A stretch of DNA of 64,000 nucleotides from Streptomyces sp. NBC_00569 (lineage in GTDB: Bacteria; Actinomycetota; Actinomycetes; Streptomycetales; Streptomycetaceae), in NCBI RefSeq assembly GCF_036345255.1, contig NZ_CP107783.1:9231001-9295000 (forward strand), in the 5' to 3' direction. Positions 18,521-27,937 of this stretch are shown piece after piece. Position 1 is the stretch's first letter. The number at the start of each line of letters is the position of its first letter. The notes below the pieces were generated by a model. It was not told where the DNA came from. It saw only the letters and a list, made by a program, of their open reading frames with translations, and did no database searches. The position numbers and the translations under genes were made by a program.

Positions 18521-19402
18521 ATGCAACGCGAGTGTGTCTTCGGTGTCGCCGGGGCCGTGCTGTTGGCCACAGCCGGCATCACCGCCTGTCAGGGCGACGC
18601 CTCGGCCGCGCCGGCCGGCGCGGCGCGGATCGTCAAGGACACCGATGACGAGGCGGTCATCGAACTGTCCGACGGACGCCGGGTCTCCCTGCGCTACCAA
18701 GCCGGTACGGGCCTGCTCGAACGGCACCGGAGCGCCGGCGGCAAGCCCTGGTCGCAGTCGAAGACGGTCTACGCCACCAAGGCCGACCCCTGCCGGGGCA
18801 TCGACCTGAAGGCGAACCGCGCCACCGTCACCGTGCGCGCCAACTTCGGACAGTACTGCCGGGACGGCGAGCCACCGATGGAGAGTGTCGCCGCCGTCGG
18901 CACCGGTGGACTCGGGAAGTGGGACACCCACATCGCCAAGAACTGGGACGGCTGGGACCGGGTCGACATCGCCCGGAACGGGAAGTCGGCGACGTTCTCG
19001 GCCAAGTCGTGGGCCAGCACGACGACGCTCCACTGGCGCGCGGGCAAGGGCTTCGGAGAGATCGCGACCACGTACAAGAAGCTGGGTGAACGGTTCCTCG
19101 GCACCTGGCGCGCCGAGGACGGCAGTCATCAGGTGACCTTCCGGCAGAGCGAGGTCAACGTGCCCGCGTCGGCCACGGTCGAGATGCTCAAGGGCCCCAC
19201 GTGCAAGGTCCGTATGGACTTGATCAACATCTGGGAGGACCGGGTACAGCCCAGGGGAGCCAAGGTCCTGGAGGGCGAGAAGACCACGTACTGCCCGCCC
19301 GAGGAATTCAATTCCGAGTACGTGGTGACGGCTGCCGACGGGCCGATGGCGCTCAGGAACCTCGGGGACGCCACACCGCTGGTGACGTACCGGAAGTCGT
19401 GA
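18521..19402 (+). CDS. Secreted lipoprotein, unknown function
   Basis: 293-residue protein. The signal sequence LLATAGITACQGD ends in a plausible lipobox (ITAC). The mature part has no family that I recognise; it has scattered cysteines (DPCRGIDL, GQYCRDG, PTCKVRMD, TYCPPEEF) suggesting two disulfides, and a Trp-rich middle (KNWDGWDRVD, KSWASTTTLHWRA). ATG with AAGGA upstream. Located outside the membrane; role unknown. Confidence 0.75.
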   Translation: MQRECVFGVAGAVLLATAGITACQGDASAAPAGAARIVKDTDDEAVIELSDGRRVSLRYQAGTGLLERHRSAGGKPWSQSKTVYATKADPCRGIDLKANRATVTVRANFGQYCRDGEPPMESVAAVGTGGLGKWDTHIAKNWDGWDRVDIARNGKSATFSAKSWASTTTLHWRAGKGFGEIATTYKKLGERFLGTWRAEDGSHQVTFRQSEVNVPASATVEMLKGPTCKVRMDLINIWEDRVQPRGAKVLEGEKTTYCPPEEFNSEYVVTAADGPMALRNLGDATPLVTYRKS

Positions 19403-19469
19403 CGAGGTCGCCACGAGCGTCATCCGTCTCCTGGCCCACTGGCGGGCTTGCGCACCGGAGACGGGGAAG

Positions 19470-20183
19470 GTGAGGATCACCGGCATGGTCAAAGGTGTGA
19501 TGTTCGACTTTTCCGGGACCCTCTTCCGTATCGAGTCCGTTCTGGAGTGGCTGGGAGCGGTTGTCGCCGAGGCGGGACTCGACATGAGTGTGGACGGACT
19601 CGCCGCGTGTGCCGGTCGGTTGACCGAGGTCGGGGCTCTGCCCGGAGGGGCTCCGCCTCGCGCGCTGCCGGCGCATCTCGAGGGCCTGTGGCGTGAACGG
19701 GACCTCAGCGCCGAGAAGCACCGCGCTGCCTTTACCGCTCTTGCCCGTGAGGCGTCCCTCCCGTCGGCGGAACTGGCCGAGGCACTGTACGACCGGCATC
19801 GCACGTCGGCCGCATGGCGCCCCTATCCCGACACCGAGGCGACACTCCGCGCTCTGCGCGGGCGGGGCGTCCCGGTCGCTGTGGTGAGCAATATCGGCTG
19901 GGACCTGCGGCCCGTCTTCCGTGACCACGGGGTCGACGGCCTTGTCGACGCGTACATCCTCTCCTTCGAACACGGGGTGCAGAAGCCTGATCCGAGGCTC
20001 TTCGAAGCGGCCTGCGACAAGCTCGGACTGCCGCCCGGGGAGGTCCTCATGGTCGGCGACGATCGCGTCGCGGACGCCGGGGCCTCGGCGCTCGGATGCC
20101 GGGTCCATCTGGTCGACCACCTGCCCGTCGACCGACGCCCGAACGCGCTGCGGGCCGTTCTTGACCTCGTACAGGAAGCGTGA
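19470..20183 (+). CDS. HAD-superfamily hydrolase
   Basis: 237-residue HAD phosphatase. Motif I is VMFDFSGTLF (the second aspartate position is Ser, as in dehalogenase and phosphonatase relatives). Motif II is VVSNIGWDL, motif III is GVQKPDPRLF with the Lys, and motif IV is LMVGDDRVADAGA. GTG at 19470 or ATG at 19485 may start it. The substitution of the general acid/base Asp (DxD to DxS) suggests a non-standard HAD reaction or altered activity. Confidence 0.88.
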   Translation: MRITGMVKGVMFDFSGTLFRIESVLEWLGAVVAEAGLDMSVDGLAACAGRLTEVGALPGGAPPRALPAHLEGLWRERDLSAEKHRAAFTALAREASLPSAELAEALYDRHRTSAAWRPYPDTEATLRALRGRGVPVAVVSNIGWDLRPVFRDHGVDGLVDAYILSFEHGVQKPDPRLFEAACDKLGLPPGEVLMVGDDRVADAGASALGCRVHLVDHLPVDRRPNALRAVLDLVQEA

Positions 20184-20347
20184 GTTGCGGTGACCTCCTC
20201 TTCGGTCAGCGTCGACGGAGCGGCCGGGGTTCTGCGTTTCGCGGATCGTCATCTGCCTTTCGTGGGGGATGGCGGCTCGTTGGGGTGATCGTGCCCCGGG
20301 ATCGCTAGGATGGCTGTCCGTGCTGAAGTCGTGACGAGGGGTGGGGC

Positions 20348-20656
20348 ATGGCGAGCGGGGAGCGCGACGAGGACTGGTTGGACCTGGCTGACGCCATCGA
20401 GGTGTTGCGTTCCCAGCTGTCGGAGGCGCAACGCCGGGGCCAGGGATCGGAGTTGCGCTTCGTGCTGGGCGAGATCACCGCGGAGTTCGAGATCGAGCTG
20501 GTGCGCACGCGCAACGGCGGCGGTGCCCTGCGGTTCGGCGTCGTGGAGGCCAACGGCCGCCAGGAGCGGTCGAAGCGGTCCGCCCAACGTGTGACCCTGC
20601 GTCTGAACCCGGAACGCCGCGGCGGCGGAGACGTGGCCGTGGGCGACGTCGACTAG
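20348..20656 (+). CDS. Trypsin-co-occurring domain (Trypco2-like) protein
   Basis: 102-residue soluble protein. The pattern DEDWLDLADAIEVLRSQL, RFVLGEITAEFEIEL, then a basic GGGALRFGVVEANGR and VTLRLNP matches what I recall of the Trypco2 family, which accompanies trypsin-like proteases fused to STAND NTPases. ATG at 20348 follows GAGGGG. The next gene starts 15 bases later and is exactly such a protease-STAND protein, which strengthens the call. Possibly an adaptor or a regulated substrate of the protease. Confidence 0.72.
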   Translation: MASGERDEDWLDLADAIEVLRSQLSEAQRRGQGSELRFVLGEITAEFEIELVRTRNGGGALRFGVVEANGRQERSKRSAQRVTLRLNPERRGGGDVAVGDVD

Positions 20657-20671
20657 TACGGCGGTGGGGTG

Positions 20672-23600
20672 ATGGAGGAGGAACAGGTCGTTCTCGTCCG
20701 CGGCGCCGGGATCGGCAGCGGCTATCTGATCGCGCCGCGGCTCGTCCTGACCGCCGCGCATCTGTTGCCGCCGCCGGAGACGCGGGCCGAGATCACCGTG
20801 GCGCTGCGGGATTCGGCGGCGCGGTGCCCGGTGGTGGTGCGGTGGCGACGGCTCGACGAGGTCGTGGACGCCGCCCTGTTGGAGATCCCCGCCGCTGACC
20901 CGCAGTGGTCCACGCCCGCCACACTGCGCGGCGCCCTCGGCCGTCGCCCGCAACGCTGGGGCTGGTGCGTGACGGGCGGTTCCGAGATGCGGGTCACCGC
21001 CACGGGATTCCCCCGGCAGCAGCGGGCCGCGGACGGCGGCCGCGACCGCGAGCAACTGCTCGGCCGGGTCAGGCCGCACGGCGGCAGGGTCTCCGAAATC
21101 ATCGACGACGCGGGCCTGTTGGGATTCGACACCACGGGGCTCGACCACGAGACCGCCGCGAAGATCACCTCATGGTCCGGGATGTCGGGCGCGGCCCTCT
21201 TCCAGGAACGCGGGAAGCTGCTGCTCGGCGTGGTGCGCGCGGACCGCCGGCCGCGCCACGGGACCCGGCTGACGTACACCCGCAGCGAGGACCTGCTGGC
21301 CCACGACGACTTCCGCGCGGTGGTCCGCGAGGCGACCTCCGTCGATCCGCAGCCCGAACCGGCCGAGCTCGCGGGCCTGTTGGAGTCGGCGCCGCCCAAA
21401 CGGGAGGTGACGTCCCCCACCATGCTGCTGCGGGCCGACACCGAGGTCGTGTCGTTCCACGGCAGGGAGGACACCCTCGCCGACCTGGAGCAGTGGTGCC
21501 TGGCGGATTCCGACGGCGCGACCGCTGTCCGCGTGATCACCGCCCCCGGCGGTCAGGGCAAGACCCGACTGGCGCGACAGGTGATGGCGCGGCTGCGCAA
21601 CCGCGGCTGGGTGGCCGGGCAGGTACGCCACAAGCCACGCGACCTGGACGCGCTGCGCACCGTGCAGCACCCGCTGCTCCTCGTCGTCGACTACGCCGAG
21701 ACCCGGCCCGAGCTGGTCAGGGAACTGCGGGAGCAGACCGAGGAGGCCAGACATCCGGTACGCCTGTTGCTGCTCGCCCGCTCCCTCGGTTCCTGGCGGA
21801 CCAGGGCGACCGGCGCCCTCCCCGAGACCCGTCTGCGCGCGCTCAGCACCGGTGCCGTCGACCGGGAGCACGCGTTTTTGACGGCGGCCCGCGACCTCTC
21901 CGGCCGCCTGGCCGAGGTGACCGGTGAGACGGACATCGACTGGGCCCGGCTCTCCGACACCCTCCCGGCAGCGGTCCGAGATGCGGGCCCGCGGGGCGAG
22001 ACGGCGCTGACCGTTCAGATGGCGGCCCTTGCCGCACTGCTGCGCCATGTACGGGTCCCCCAGCCGGTCGGGGACGTGCTGGAGTCCCAACTCCTGTGGC
22101 ACGAGCAGAAGTACTGGCAGGACTCCGCCGAGGAGTGGGGCATGGGCCGACGGGCGCAGCGGCTGCAGGCGCGGGCCGTGGCGGCGGCCGTGCTGTGTCC
22201 CGCGCAGGACGAACGGGAAGCCCGAGCCACCATCGCCCGGCTGCTCCCCGACGAACCGGCATGGCTGACCGCGGAGATCGCCGCCTGGCTCCGTGATCTC
22301 TATCCGCCGCCCGAGGGCCGTTACTGGGGCCGGCTCGAACCGGACCGGCTGGCGGAGTACCAGGCTTCCGAGCAGGTCATCGACGATGCGGGGCTGCTGG
22401 GCAGGCTGCTCGCCGGAGCCCCGGACCATCAACAGGTGCAGGCGCTCACCGTACTGGCCCGGTCTGCGGTGGCCCACGTCAACGAGGGCCGTACCCGCGA
22501 GGCCCGCATCCTCGTCGACCGGCTCCGCGAGGCGGTGCGCCCGGCGCACACCGGCGAGCCGCATACCACCAGCAGCCTGACAGCCGCTGAACCGCTGACA
22601 GCCGCCGCCCTGCGCGCGCACTCCGACGCCCTGCCGGAACAGTCCCATGTGCTGCGTGAGTACGCCCTCGACGTCGCCCGCGAACTGAGCCGTCTGTGCC
22701 GAGCCACGGGCGACGGCCCGCAGGCGCTGCGCGACCGCGCGTGGGCGTTGCACAACCTGGCGGAGCGCCACATGGCGGTCGGCGACTGGGAGGCGGCCCG
22801 GGTGGCGGCCGGCGACGCGGCCGCGATCCGCAGGACGACGGCGGTCGACGGGGCGAGCACGCACCGCACGGAGTGGGCCGACTCGCTGCTGGCGCTCTCG
22901 CAGGCCCGGCGCATGACCAGGCACCTGATGGAGGCCCACGACGCAGGCGGCCAGGCGCTGGACCTCTTCCGCACGCTCGCGGCACAGGGCGGCGAGGACG
23001 GGGAGAAACGCGAGCGCGGCCTGGTGCGGGCGCTCATCAACCAGTCACAGGTGGTCTGGCGACTCGACCCGAGCGCGATTCCCTTCGACCAGATCGCCAG
23101 GTCCGACGACCACACGGACGAGGCCGTCCGACGCGCCCGCGCTCTGGTGGCCCGGCACCCCGATCTGGATCCCCTCCTGCTCACCAAGGCGCTGGCGGAG
23201 CGAGGGGCGAACCTGTGGCGCCTCCAACGGCATTCGGAGGCGCTGTCGCTCAGCGAGGAGGCGGCCGGGACAGCGCGCCGGCTGGCCAGGGAGAACCCCG
23301 ACGCCTACGCCGCCGACCTCGCGAGCGCGCTGATGGGACTGGCGGTCGACTACAGCAACGCCACACGGCCACCCGGCGAGGCCATGGCGCTCGTACGGGA
23401 AGCGATCGAACTGCTGCGCCCACTGGCCGAAGATCTTCCCGGGGTCCACCGCTCCACTCTGGCGCAGATGCTGCACAACCTGGCCTGGGAACAGTCCGAC
23501 GCGGGGGACGCCGCGGCGGCCCGGGAGTCCATCGCGGAGGCCGTCGAGCATCGCCGGGCCCTGACCCGCCAACCGTACGGGACGCCCGTTCCCGCTCTGG

Positions 23601-24664
23601 CCCAGTCGGTGAGCGCGCTCGCCACCTACCACGCGAGCGCCGGCGACCACCGGGCGGCGGTGGAGGGATACGAGGACGCCCTGGCGACCTACGACCGTAC
23701 CGAAATCCCGCTCAGCGCCAGTGACTTGATGAACCAGTCCGGGACAGCCCTCAGACTCGCCCGCTCCTACGATGCCCTGGGCCGCTCGGCGGACGCGCTC
23801 ACCGCCCTGAACCAGGCCCTCGCCGTCCGGCACCGCCTCGGGGAGTACGCCCCCAGCCTGTACACCGAGGGGTACGCCACCGCTCTCCACGACCTCTCCG
23901 ACCTGTACCGCAAGTACGACCGTCCGGTCGCGGAGCGCATCCTGCTGCGCCAGGCGCAACCCTTCTATCGCCGGCTGGCCCGCGTCACCGAGGAGGGGCG
24001 CGAGGGGCTGGCGTGGTGTCTGCACGACCTCGGCACGAGCTACGCCACGTCCCGGGCGACGGCCGACCGCGCGGTCACGTCCCTACGGGAGGCGTACGAG
24101 CTGCGCGTACAGCTGTCGGCCGGCGACGCGAGACATGAGGAGGAACTGGCCGGCACCTGCGCGCAGCTGGCCCGCGCCCTGCTGATGACGAGCTCCTTCC
24201 ACGAAGCCGTGCGTATCGCGGAGCACGAGGTGAGCCTTCGCAGCCGCCTGCTCGGCACGAACAGGGCGCGCCACGAGCGCCCGCTGTGCTTCGCGCTCCT
24301 ACGGCTGGCCGAAGGGCGGGCGTCGGCGGGGAACGAGGCCGAGGCATGGCGCACCGCACTCCAGGCGGAGCAGGCCTGCCTGACGCTGGTCGACCGCCCC
24401 GGCGAGCCGCAGGCCGAGCGCGCGCTGCTCCTGTGCCGACTGGCCAGAGCGCTGAGCCTGTGCGGTCGCCGCGACTGGAGCAGGGCCGCCCGTGCGCAGC
24501 GACCGGCGCGACGGGCCGTCCGCATCTACCGCCGCCTCGTGGACCAGGACCCGAGCGCGCACCAGGCCGACCTGACACGAGCCCTCAACACGCTCACCAG
24601 AGTCCTGGAACGCCTTGGCCGCCATGCCGAGGCAATCGACGTACAGCTGCGAAAGGGAGCATGA
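20672..24664 (+). CDS. Trypsin-like protease fused to STAND ATPase and TPR repeats
   Basis: 1330-residue multidomain protein. Residues 5-200 form a chymotrypsin-fold protease with triad His30 (LTAAHLL), Asp67 (VVDAALLE) and Ser172 (SGMSGAALF). Residues 250-480 form a STAND/NACHT-like P-loop domain with Walker A APGGQGKTR (291-299) and Walker B PLLLVVDYAE (Asp340). From about 560 to the end it is helical TPR-like repeats (for example ALHNLAERHMAVGDWEAARV, LHDLSDLYRKYDRP). No signal peptide, so cytoplasmic. This is the sensor-switch-effector layout of conflict proteins: TPRs sense, ATPase switches, protease executes. ATG at 20672 (or GTG at 20669). Confidence 0.88.
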   Translation: MEEEQVVLVRGAGIGSGYLIAPRLVLTAAHLLPPPETRAEITVALRDSAARCPVVVRWRRLDEVVDAALLEIPAADPQWSTPATLRGALGRRPQRWGWCVTGGSEMRVTATGFPRQQRAADGGRDREQLLGRVRPHGGRVSEIIDDAGLLGFDTTGLDHETAAKITSWSGMSGAALFQERGKLLLGVVRADRRPRHGTRLTYTRSEDLLAHDDFRAVVREATSVDPQPEPAELAGLLESAPPKREVTSPTMLLRADTEVVSFHGREDTLADLEQWCLADSDGATAVRVITAPGGQGKTRLARQVMARLRNRGWVAGQVRHKPRDLDALRTVQHPLLLVVDYAETRPELVRELREQTEEARHPVRLLLLARSLGSWRTRATGALPETRLRALSTGAVDREHAFLTAARDLSGRLAEVTGETDIDWARLSDTLPAAVRDAGPRGETALTVQMAALAALLRHVRVPQPVGDVLESQLLWHEQKYWQDSAEEWGMGRRAQRLQARAVAAAVLCPAQDEREARATIARLLPDEPAWLTAEIAAWLRDLYPPPEGRYWGRLEPDRLAEYQASEQVIDDAGLLGRLLAGAPDHQQVQALTVLARSAVAHVNEGRTREARILVDRLREAVRPAHTGEPHTTSSLTAAEPLTAAALRAHSDALPEQSHVLREYALDVARELSRLCRATGDGPQALRDRAWALHNLAERHMAVGDWEAARVAAGDAAAIRRTTAVDGASTHRTEWADSLLALSQARRMTRHLMEAHDAGGQALDLFRTLAAQGGEDGEKRERGLVRALINQSQVVWRLDPSAIPFDQIARSDDHTDEAVRRARALVARHPDLDPLLLTKALAERGANLWRLQRHSEALSLSEEAAGTARRLARENPDAYAADLASALMGLAVDYSNATRPPGEAMALVREAIELLRPLAEDLPGVHRSTLAQMLHNLAWEQSDAGDAAAARESIAEAVEHRRALTRQPYGTPVPALAQSVSALATYHASAGDHRAAVEGYEDALATYDRTEIPLSASDLMNQSGTALRLARSYDALGRSADALTALNQALAVRHRLGEYAPSLYTEGYATALHDLSDLYRKYDRPVAERILLRQAQPFYRRLARVTEEGREGLAWCLHDLGTSYATSRATADRAVTSLREAYELRVQLSAGDARHEEELAGTCAQLARALLMTSSFHEAVRIAEHEVSLRSRLLGTNRARHERPLCFALLRLAEGRASAGNEAEAWRTALQAEQACLTLVDRPGEPQAERALLLCRLARALSLCGRRDWSRAARAQRPARRAVRIYRRLVDQDPSAHQADLTRALNTLTRVLERLGRHAEAIDVQLRKGA

Positions 24665-24668
24665 CGCC

Positions 24669-25124
24669 GTGACATCACCACTGCCCGACGGCGAGAGGGA
24701 CGAGTCGCTGGAGGCCATCCGGCGGGACGAGGAGAGCGCCACCCGGCCGGCAGAGCTGTTCTACCCGAACGTGGTCGAGTTCGTCGCCGACCGGTTCATC
24801 TATTTCGTCCCCCGACCCACCCCCGAATCCGGGCGGGTGTGGTGCCCGAGCTGGTACGCCCACGCTCAGGCACTGTCCCGGCTGGACTCCCTGTGGCGCG
24901 CGTGGGAGACATTGCGCTGGGACGGCGCGCTGGGCATGTCGAACTGGTGGCTCCACCATGTCGACCCGCATCTGAGCGTCCTGATGGACCCGGTCACGGG
25001 GCCGTTCGCCGGGTGCGCCGACGGCCATCGCAGGAGTGAGCCCCTGCCGATCGACGAGGTGCCGGACGGTCTGTTCGATCAACACACGACACCGCGGTCG
25101 AACGACCCGTTCTCCCTGGACTGA
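24669..25124 (+). CDS. DUF4913-like protein, third gene of the STAND module
   Basis: 151-residue protein. The core (VWCPSWYAHAQALSRLDSLW, RAWETLR, GMSNWWLHHVDPHLSVLMDP and a Cys-His end GPFAGCADGH) matches DUF4913, a family often seen on actinobacterial plasmids and integrative elements. A GTG start at 24669 has AAGGGAG nine bases upstream and lies four bases after the stop of the protease-STAND gene, so it is in the same operon. Function unknown; Trp/His/Cys-rich, possibly metal binding. Confidence 0.75.
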   Translation: MTSPLPDGERDESLEAIRRDEESATRPAELFYPNVVEFVADRFIYFVPRPTPESGRVWCPSWYAHAQALSRLDSLWRAWETLRWDGALGMSNWWLHHVDPHLSVLMDPVTGPFAGCADGHRRSEPLPIDEVPDGLFDQHTTPRSNDPFSLD

Positions 25125-25185
25125 CCGGCCTGTCTTGTCTCCTGCCGAGACCTCTCGTCCGCCCGGCAACGGAGTCGTCGGCGCC

Positions 25186-25392
25186 ATGAAGCGCACGAAC
25201 TGCCGGGACCATCAGGGGCATTCGCGACTACCCTCGTATGTCGTGAACGCCTACTTCACGACGGAACAGTGCCCCAGCTGCGGTTGCCACACCGATGGCC
25301 TGTCCAACAGATTCGCCTGCACTTCCTGCGACACGGTATGGACATCGGGGGACCCGGACTCGGTCGTGAGCCCTCGCGCAAGCGTCATGTGA
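25186..25392 (+). CDS. Possible small zinc-ribbon protein
   Basis: 68-residue reading frame with a clear four-cysteine ribbon, CPSCGCHTDGLSNRFACTSC. It could be a real small gene or the tail of a transposase-like protein (many end in such a ribbon). There is no strong ribosome site and the N terminus is poor. It lies between the DUF4913 gene and a Tn3 terminal repeat. Confidence 0.35.
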   Translation: MKRTNCRDHQGHSRLPSYVVNAYFTTEQCPSCGCHTDGLSNRFACTSCDTVWTSGDPDSVVSPRASVM

Positions 25393-25422
25393 CGGTCGGG
25401 CAGCGCTGGTCGGTCACGCCCA

Positions 25423-25468
25423 GGAGTGTGACCCAGATACGGCAGAAACGGTCCGCGGGATGATCTTG
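25423..25468 (+). repeat. Tn3-family terminal inverted repeat, left copy
   Basis: 46 bases beginning GGAGTGTGACCCAGAT and containing CGGCAGAAACGG, ending GATCTTG. The reverse complement of 53364-53409 matches at 39 of 46 positions, with the outer ends of both copies beginning GGRGTR. It points inward to a Tn3 transposase fragment that starts 84 bases away, as terminal repeats of Tn3 elements do. Confidence 0.7.
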
Positions 25469-25551
25469 AACCTCTGAAAGGCCCGACCAGCCACCCGTTC
25501 GGCCCAGAGTCGTTGGTGGTGATGTTGAGCTGTCGTCTGGGCCCGGGCGCG

Positions 25552-26196
25552 ATGGTGACCTCGATCGAGCGGATCGCGTATCCGCGATTCAAGCGCCTGA
25601 TCAGTGCGCACGAGGTGTACCTGCTCTTCGCCCCGACCCGGGACGAAGCAGCGTGGGCCGCGGAGTGTACGGACTCCGACAGCCACCAGCTCGCGCTCCT
25701 GTTGGCGTTGAAGTCCTACCAGCGCTTGGGCCGCTTCCCGCGGGCGGAGGAGTATTCCGACTCCGTGGTGGACTTCACCCGCCGGGCCGTGGAACTCGGC
25801 GAGGAGGCCGAACTGCCGGCGCTCGCGGAGAAGGCCTCGAAGAACCACCGCAGCCTGGTCCGGCGACTGCTGCAGGCCCGTTACGCCCCGGACCAGGCCC
25901 GGAAGGTGGCCGAGACGGCGATCCGGGAGACGGCCGCGGTCAAGAACCGCCCGGTCGACCTGATCGACATCGCGTTGGAGAAGGTGGTGGAGACCGGGCT
26001 GGAGATCCCGGAGTTCTCCACCCTGGACCGGACGGCCGCCCGGATCCGCGCCGAGGTGAACGGCTCGATCTTGGATCGGCTGCACGAGCGGATGGGCGCA
26101 TTCGGCCGCGATCGCATGACCGAGCTGCTGGAGCGGCGCCTGCCGGACCACCACCGAGCAAAACCGTTGTTCTCCAGACTTCGATATGTCTCATGA
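25552..26196 (+). pseudogene. tnpA: Tn3-family transposase, N-terminal fragment (DUF4158 region)
   Basis: About 214 residues of a protein normally near 1000: SIERIAYPRFKRLISAHEVY, LALLLALKSYQRLGRFPRAE, DLIDIALEKVVETGLEIPEF and DRLHERMGAFGRDRMTELLE are the conserved N-terminal region of Tn3 transposases. The frame stops after PLFSRLRYVS, where the family would continue. The catalytic DDE domain is absent here; a C-terminal piece on the same strand appears at about 50.15 kb. Confidence 0.85.
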
Positions 26197-26379
26197 GACA
26201 TGGAGGCGGCCTTCATCCTCGCGAGCGCCTCGACGCTTCTTGGCCAGGTCCGTAGTCGGCCGGCAGCCGCCTGGGTGTGGCGCAACGCGTCGTCCAGGAC
26301 GGGAGCCAGGTGACCGCTGGTTTCGTCGTCGAGTCCCGCAGGCCGGCCCAGCCGAGCGAGTGCTGGATCGGAGGGGTAG

Positions 26380-26520
26380 CCGCGTCTGCCCGCGCGAGTG
26401 ACGAAGCTCCGCCGTTCCGGGTGCTGAGCGCGCGATAGGCGGTAGCCCTAGGAGCCCCGAGGAGGCGGGCGGTCTCACTGACGGGTCTACTGGCGGAACA
26501 GCATCACGCGGCACCCCGCG
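26380..26520 (-). pseudogene. Remnant of a resolvase-like helix-turn-helix
   Basis: The minus strand reads RPVSETARLLGAPRATAYRAL, typical of the C-terminal helix-turn-helix of serine recombinases, with a stop codon only a few residues upstream. The rest of 26197-26756 has no coding character that I can defend; it looks like decayed mobile-element DNA. Confidence 0.4.
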
Positions 26521-26756
26521 TTCGTTCACTCGTTTAAGGGAACCGACGAAATGCGCAGGTCAGTGGCGACTCCAGCCGCTCGGTGATCGTTTCCCGTGCC
26601 CTTGTAGATCGTTTTCCACCGCCGAGGTGAGCCGTTGGCACGAGTTCGTCACCGAGCTTCAGCATCGCGGTCCCGGCCCTCCATGGCCGGATCCGACGGC
26701 AGCGGGCCGGCCTCCGGCACGTTAGCCCTGGCTGAACTCGGGAACACGTCTCCGAG

Positions 26757-27464
26757 CTAAAGGTCCGTACCGGCGTTGCCCTCGTCGTTCGGAGAGTCTC
26801 GCCGCTTGATCTCGCCCTTGGTGGAAGGGCCCTTTCCCTGCCCCTCCAACAACTCCAGGAGCGCAGAGTCTGCCTTTTCCTGGTCTTCCTTCGTCAGTTC
26901 GACAGGGGCGTTGATGTAGACGGCATACCGGTCGGGATAAATGATGTTGGTGGTCCTCAAGGTGAACGTCAGAAGCGAGCGCCAACCCTTGCGGTGGCCA
27001 ACCCTCACTTGGACTCGAACCTTGTAGTCGCGGGCCTCGAGAACCAACCCGGAAAACGGTGCCTCGAACTCGATGAAGAGTTGTTGCGCCGCTCTGCCAG
27101 GCACAACGAATCCGGCTGGTAGCTTCTTTTCCTCGTCCGGCCCGGGTTGGAGACGAGATGGTGAAGATGCCCACAGGAGCGGCAGATGAGAGGCGGGCTC
27201 ATCCGGGAAGCTCAGCATGAGATCCTGCACCACTATCGGCTTGGCGCCGGTGTTGTGAAAGACGAGCGGAAGCCGCAGGCGAGTCATGGAGCCGTGGCAA
27301 ATCGCTGCAAAGGAGTGAGGCTCCCACGTCTCCAGGCGCCCCTGTCTGGCGTTGATCCACCAGAATGAGGCTACGGTGAAGAGCAATGCACTGATCGACA
27401 CGACGCTGGCAGCAGAAAGCGATGAGAACGCATTCTGATCAACGGCGGCCGTCAGCGGAAGCAC
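26757..27464 (-). CDS. Hypothetical protein with one N-terminal membrane helix
   Basis: 235 residues from a GTG start. A membrane helix (VVSISALLFTVASFWWIN) is followed by a beta-rich domain: MTRLRLPLVFHNTGAKPIVV, LQPGPDEEKKLPAGFVVPGR, DYKVRVQVRVGHRKGW. The C terminus is charged and Lys/Glu-rich. The base composition is noticeably less G+C-rich than its neighbours, a sign of transfer. No family is recognised; the beta domain looks like an extracytoplasmic or Ig-like fold. It sits in the decayed left part of the Tn3-bounded block. Confidence 0.65.
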   Translation of the reverse strand: MLPLTAAVDQNAFSSLSAASVVSISALLFTVASFWWINARQGRLETWEPHSFAAICHGSMTRLRLPLVFHNTGAKPIVVQDLMLSFPDEPASHLPLLWASSPSRLQPGPDEEKKLPAGFVVPGRAAQQLFIEFEAPFSGLVLEARDYKVRVQVRVGHRKGWRSLLTFTLRTTNIIYPDRYAVYINAPVELTKEDQEKADSALLELLEGQGKGPSTKGEIKRRDSPNDEGNAGTDL

Positions 27465-27543
27465 AAATTCAGTGTGCCAGTCTCAGCGTGGGTACGCTCA
27501 ACGTCGCCTATGGGGCAACGGCAGCTAGGGCCTGTCCGGCCGA

Positions 27544-27831
27544 TCATGCCGCGGCCGCGGGAGCACCGCAGGCCGCGGCGTGACCCTGAGGCCTCGGACG
27601 AGCGTCAAAGCGGCTTGATGCGGGCCCGAGCAGGCAGAACTCATCGTCCTCGAGGTCGGCCAGGACATGCCACTGCTCGTTCCCGGTCCGGCCGATGCCG
27701 GCCCGGCGGGCACCGGGCACCTGTTGATCACCCTGGCCTCCGCCCTTGTAGATGGCCGCTACGAGGACGGTGTCTTCCAGAAAGCCCACCACAACCGCCT
27801 CGGGCAGGGGCGAAAAAATGGGCCCTGGCAC
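27544..27831 (-). pseudogene. Possible relic ending in a VOC-type C terminus
   Basis: The minus strand contains GNEQWHVLADLEDDEFCLLG, close to the usual glyoxalase-like ending (WxVLADPEGNEFCLL). The preceding 40 residues are plausible but the protein has no proper N-terminal half and no ribosome site. The rest of 27465-27937 shows nothing recognisable. Confidence 0.35.
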
Positions 27832-27937
27832 TCAGGAGAACACCGGCGCCTATGGCATGGCATTTTCTACGTCCACGCAGACCACTCCCGGGCCGCTCGG
27901 ACTTCGGATGCCGCGCGACCAGGTGGCGTCAGTGCCG

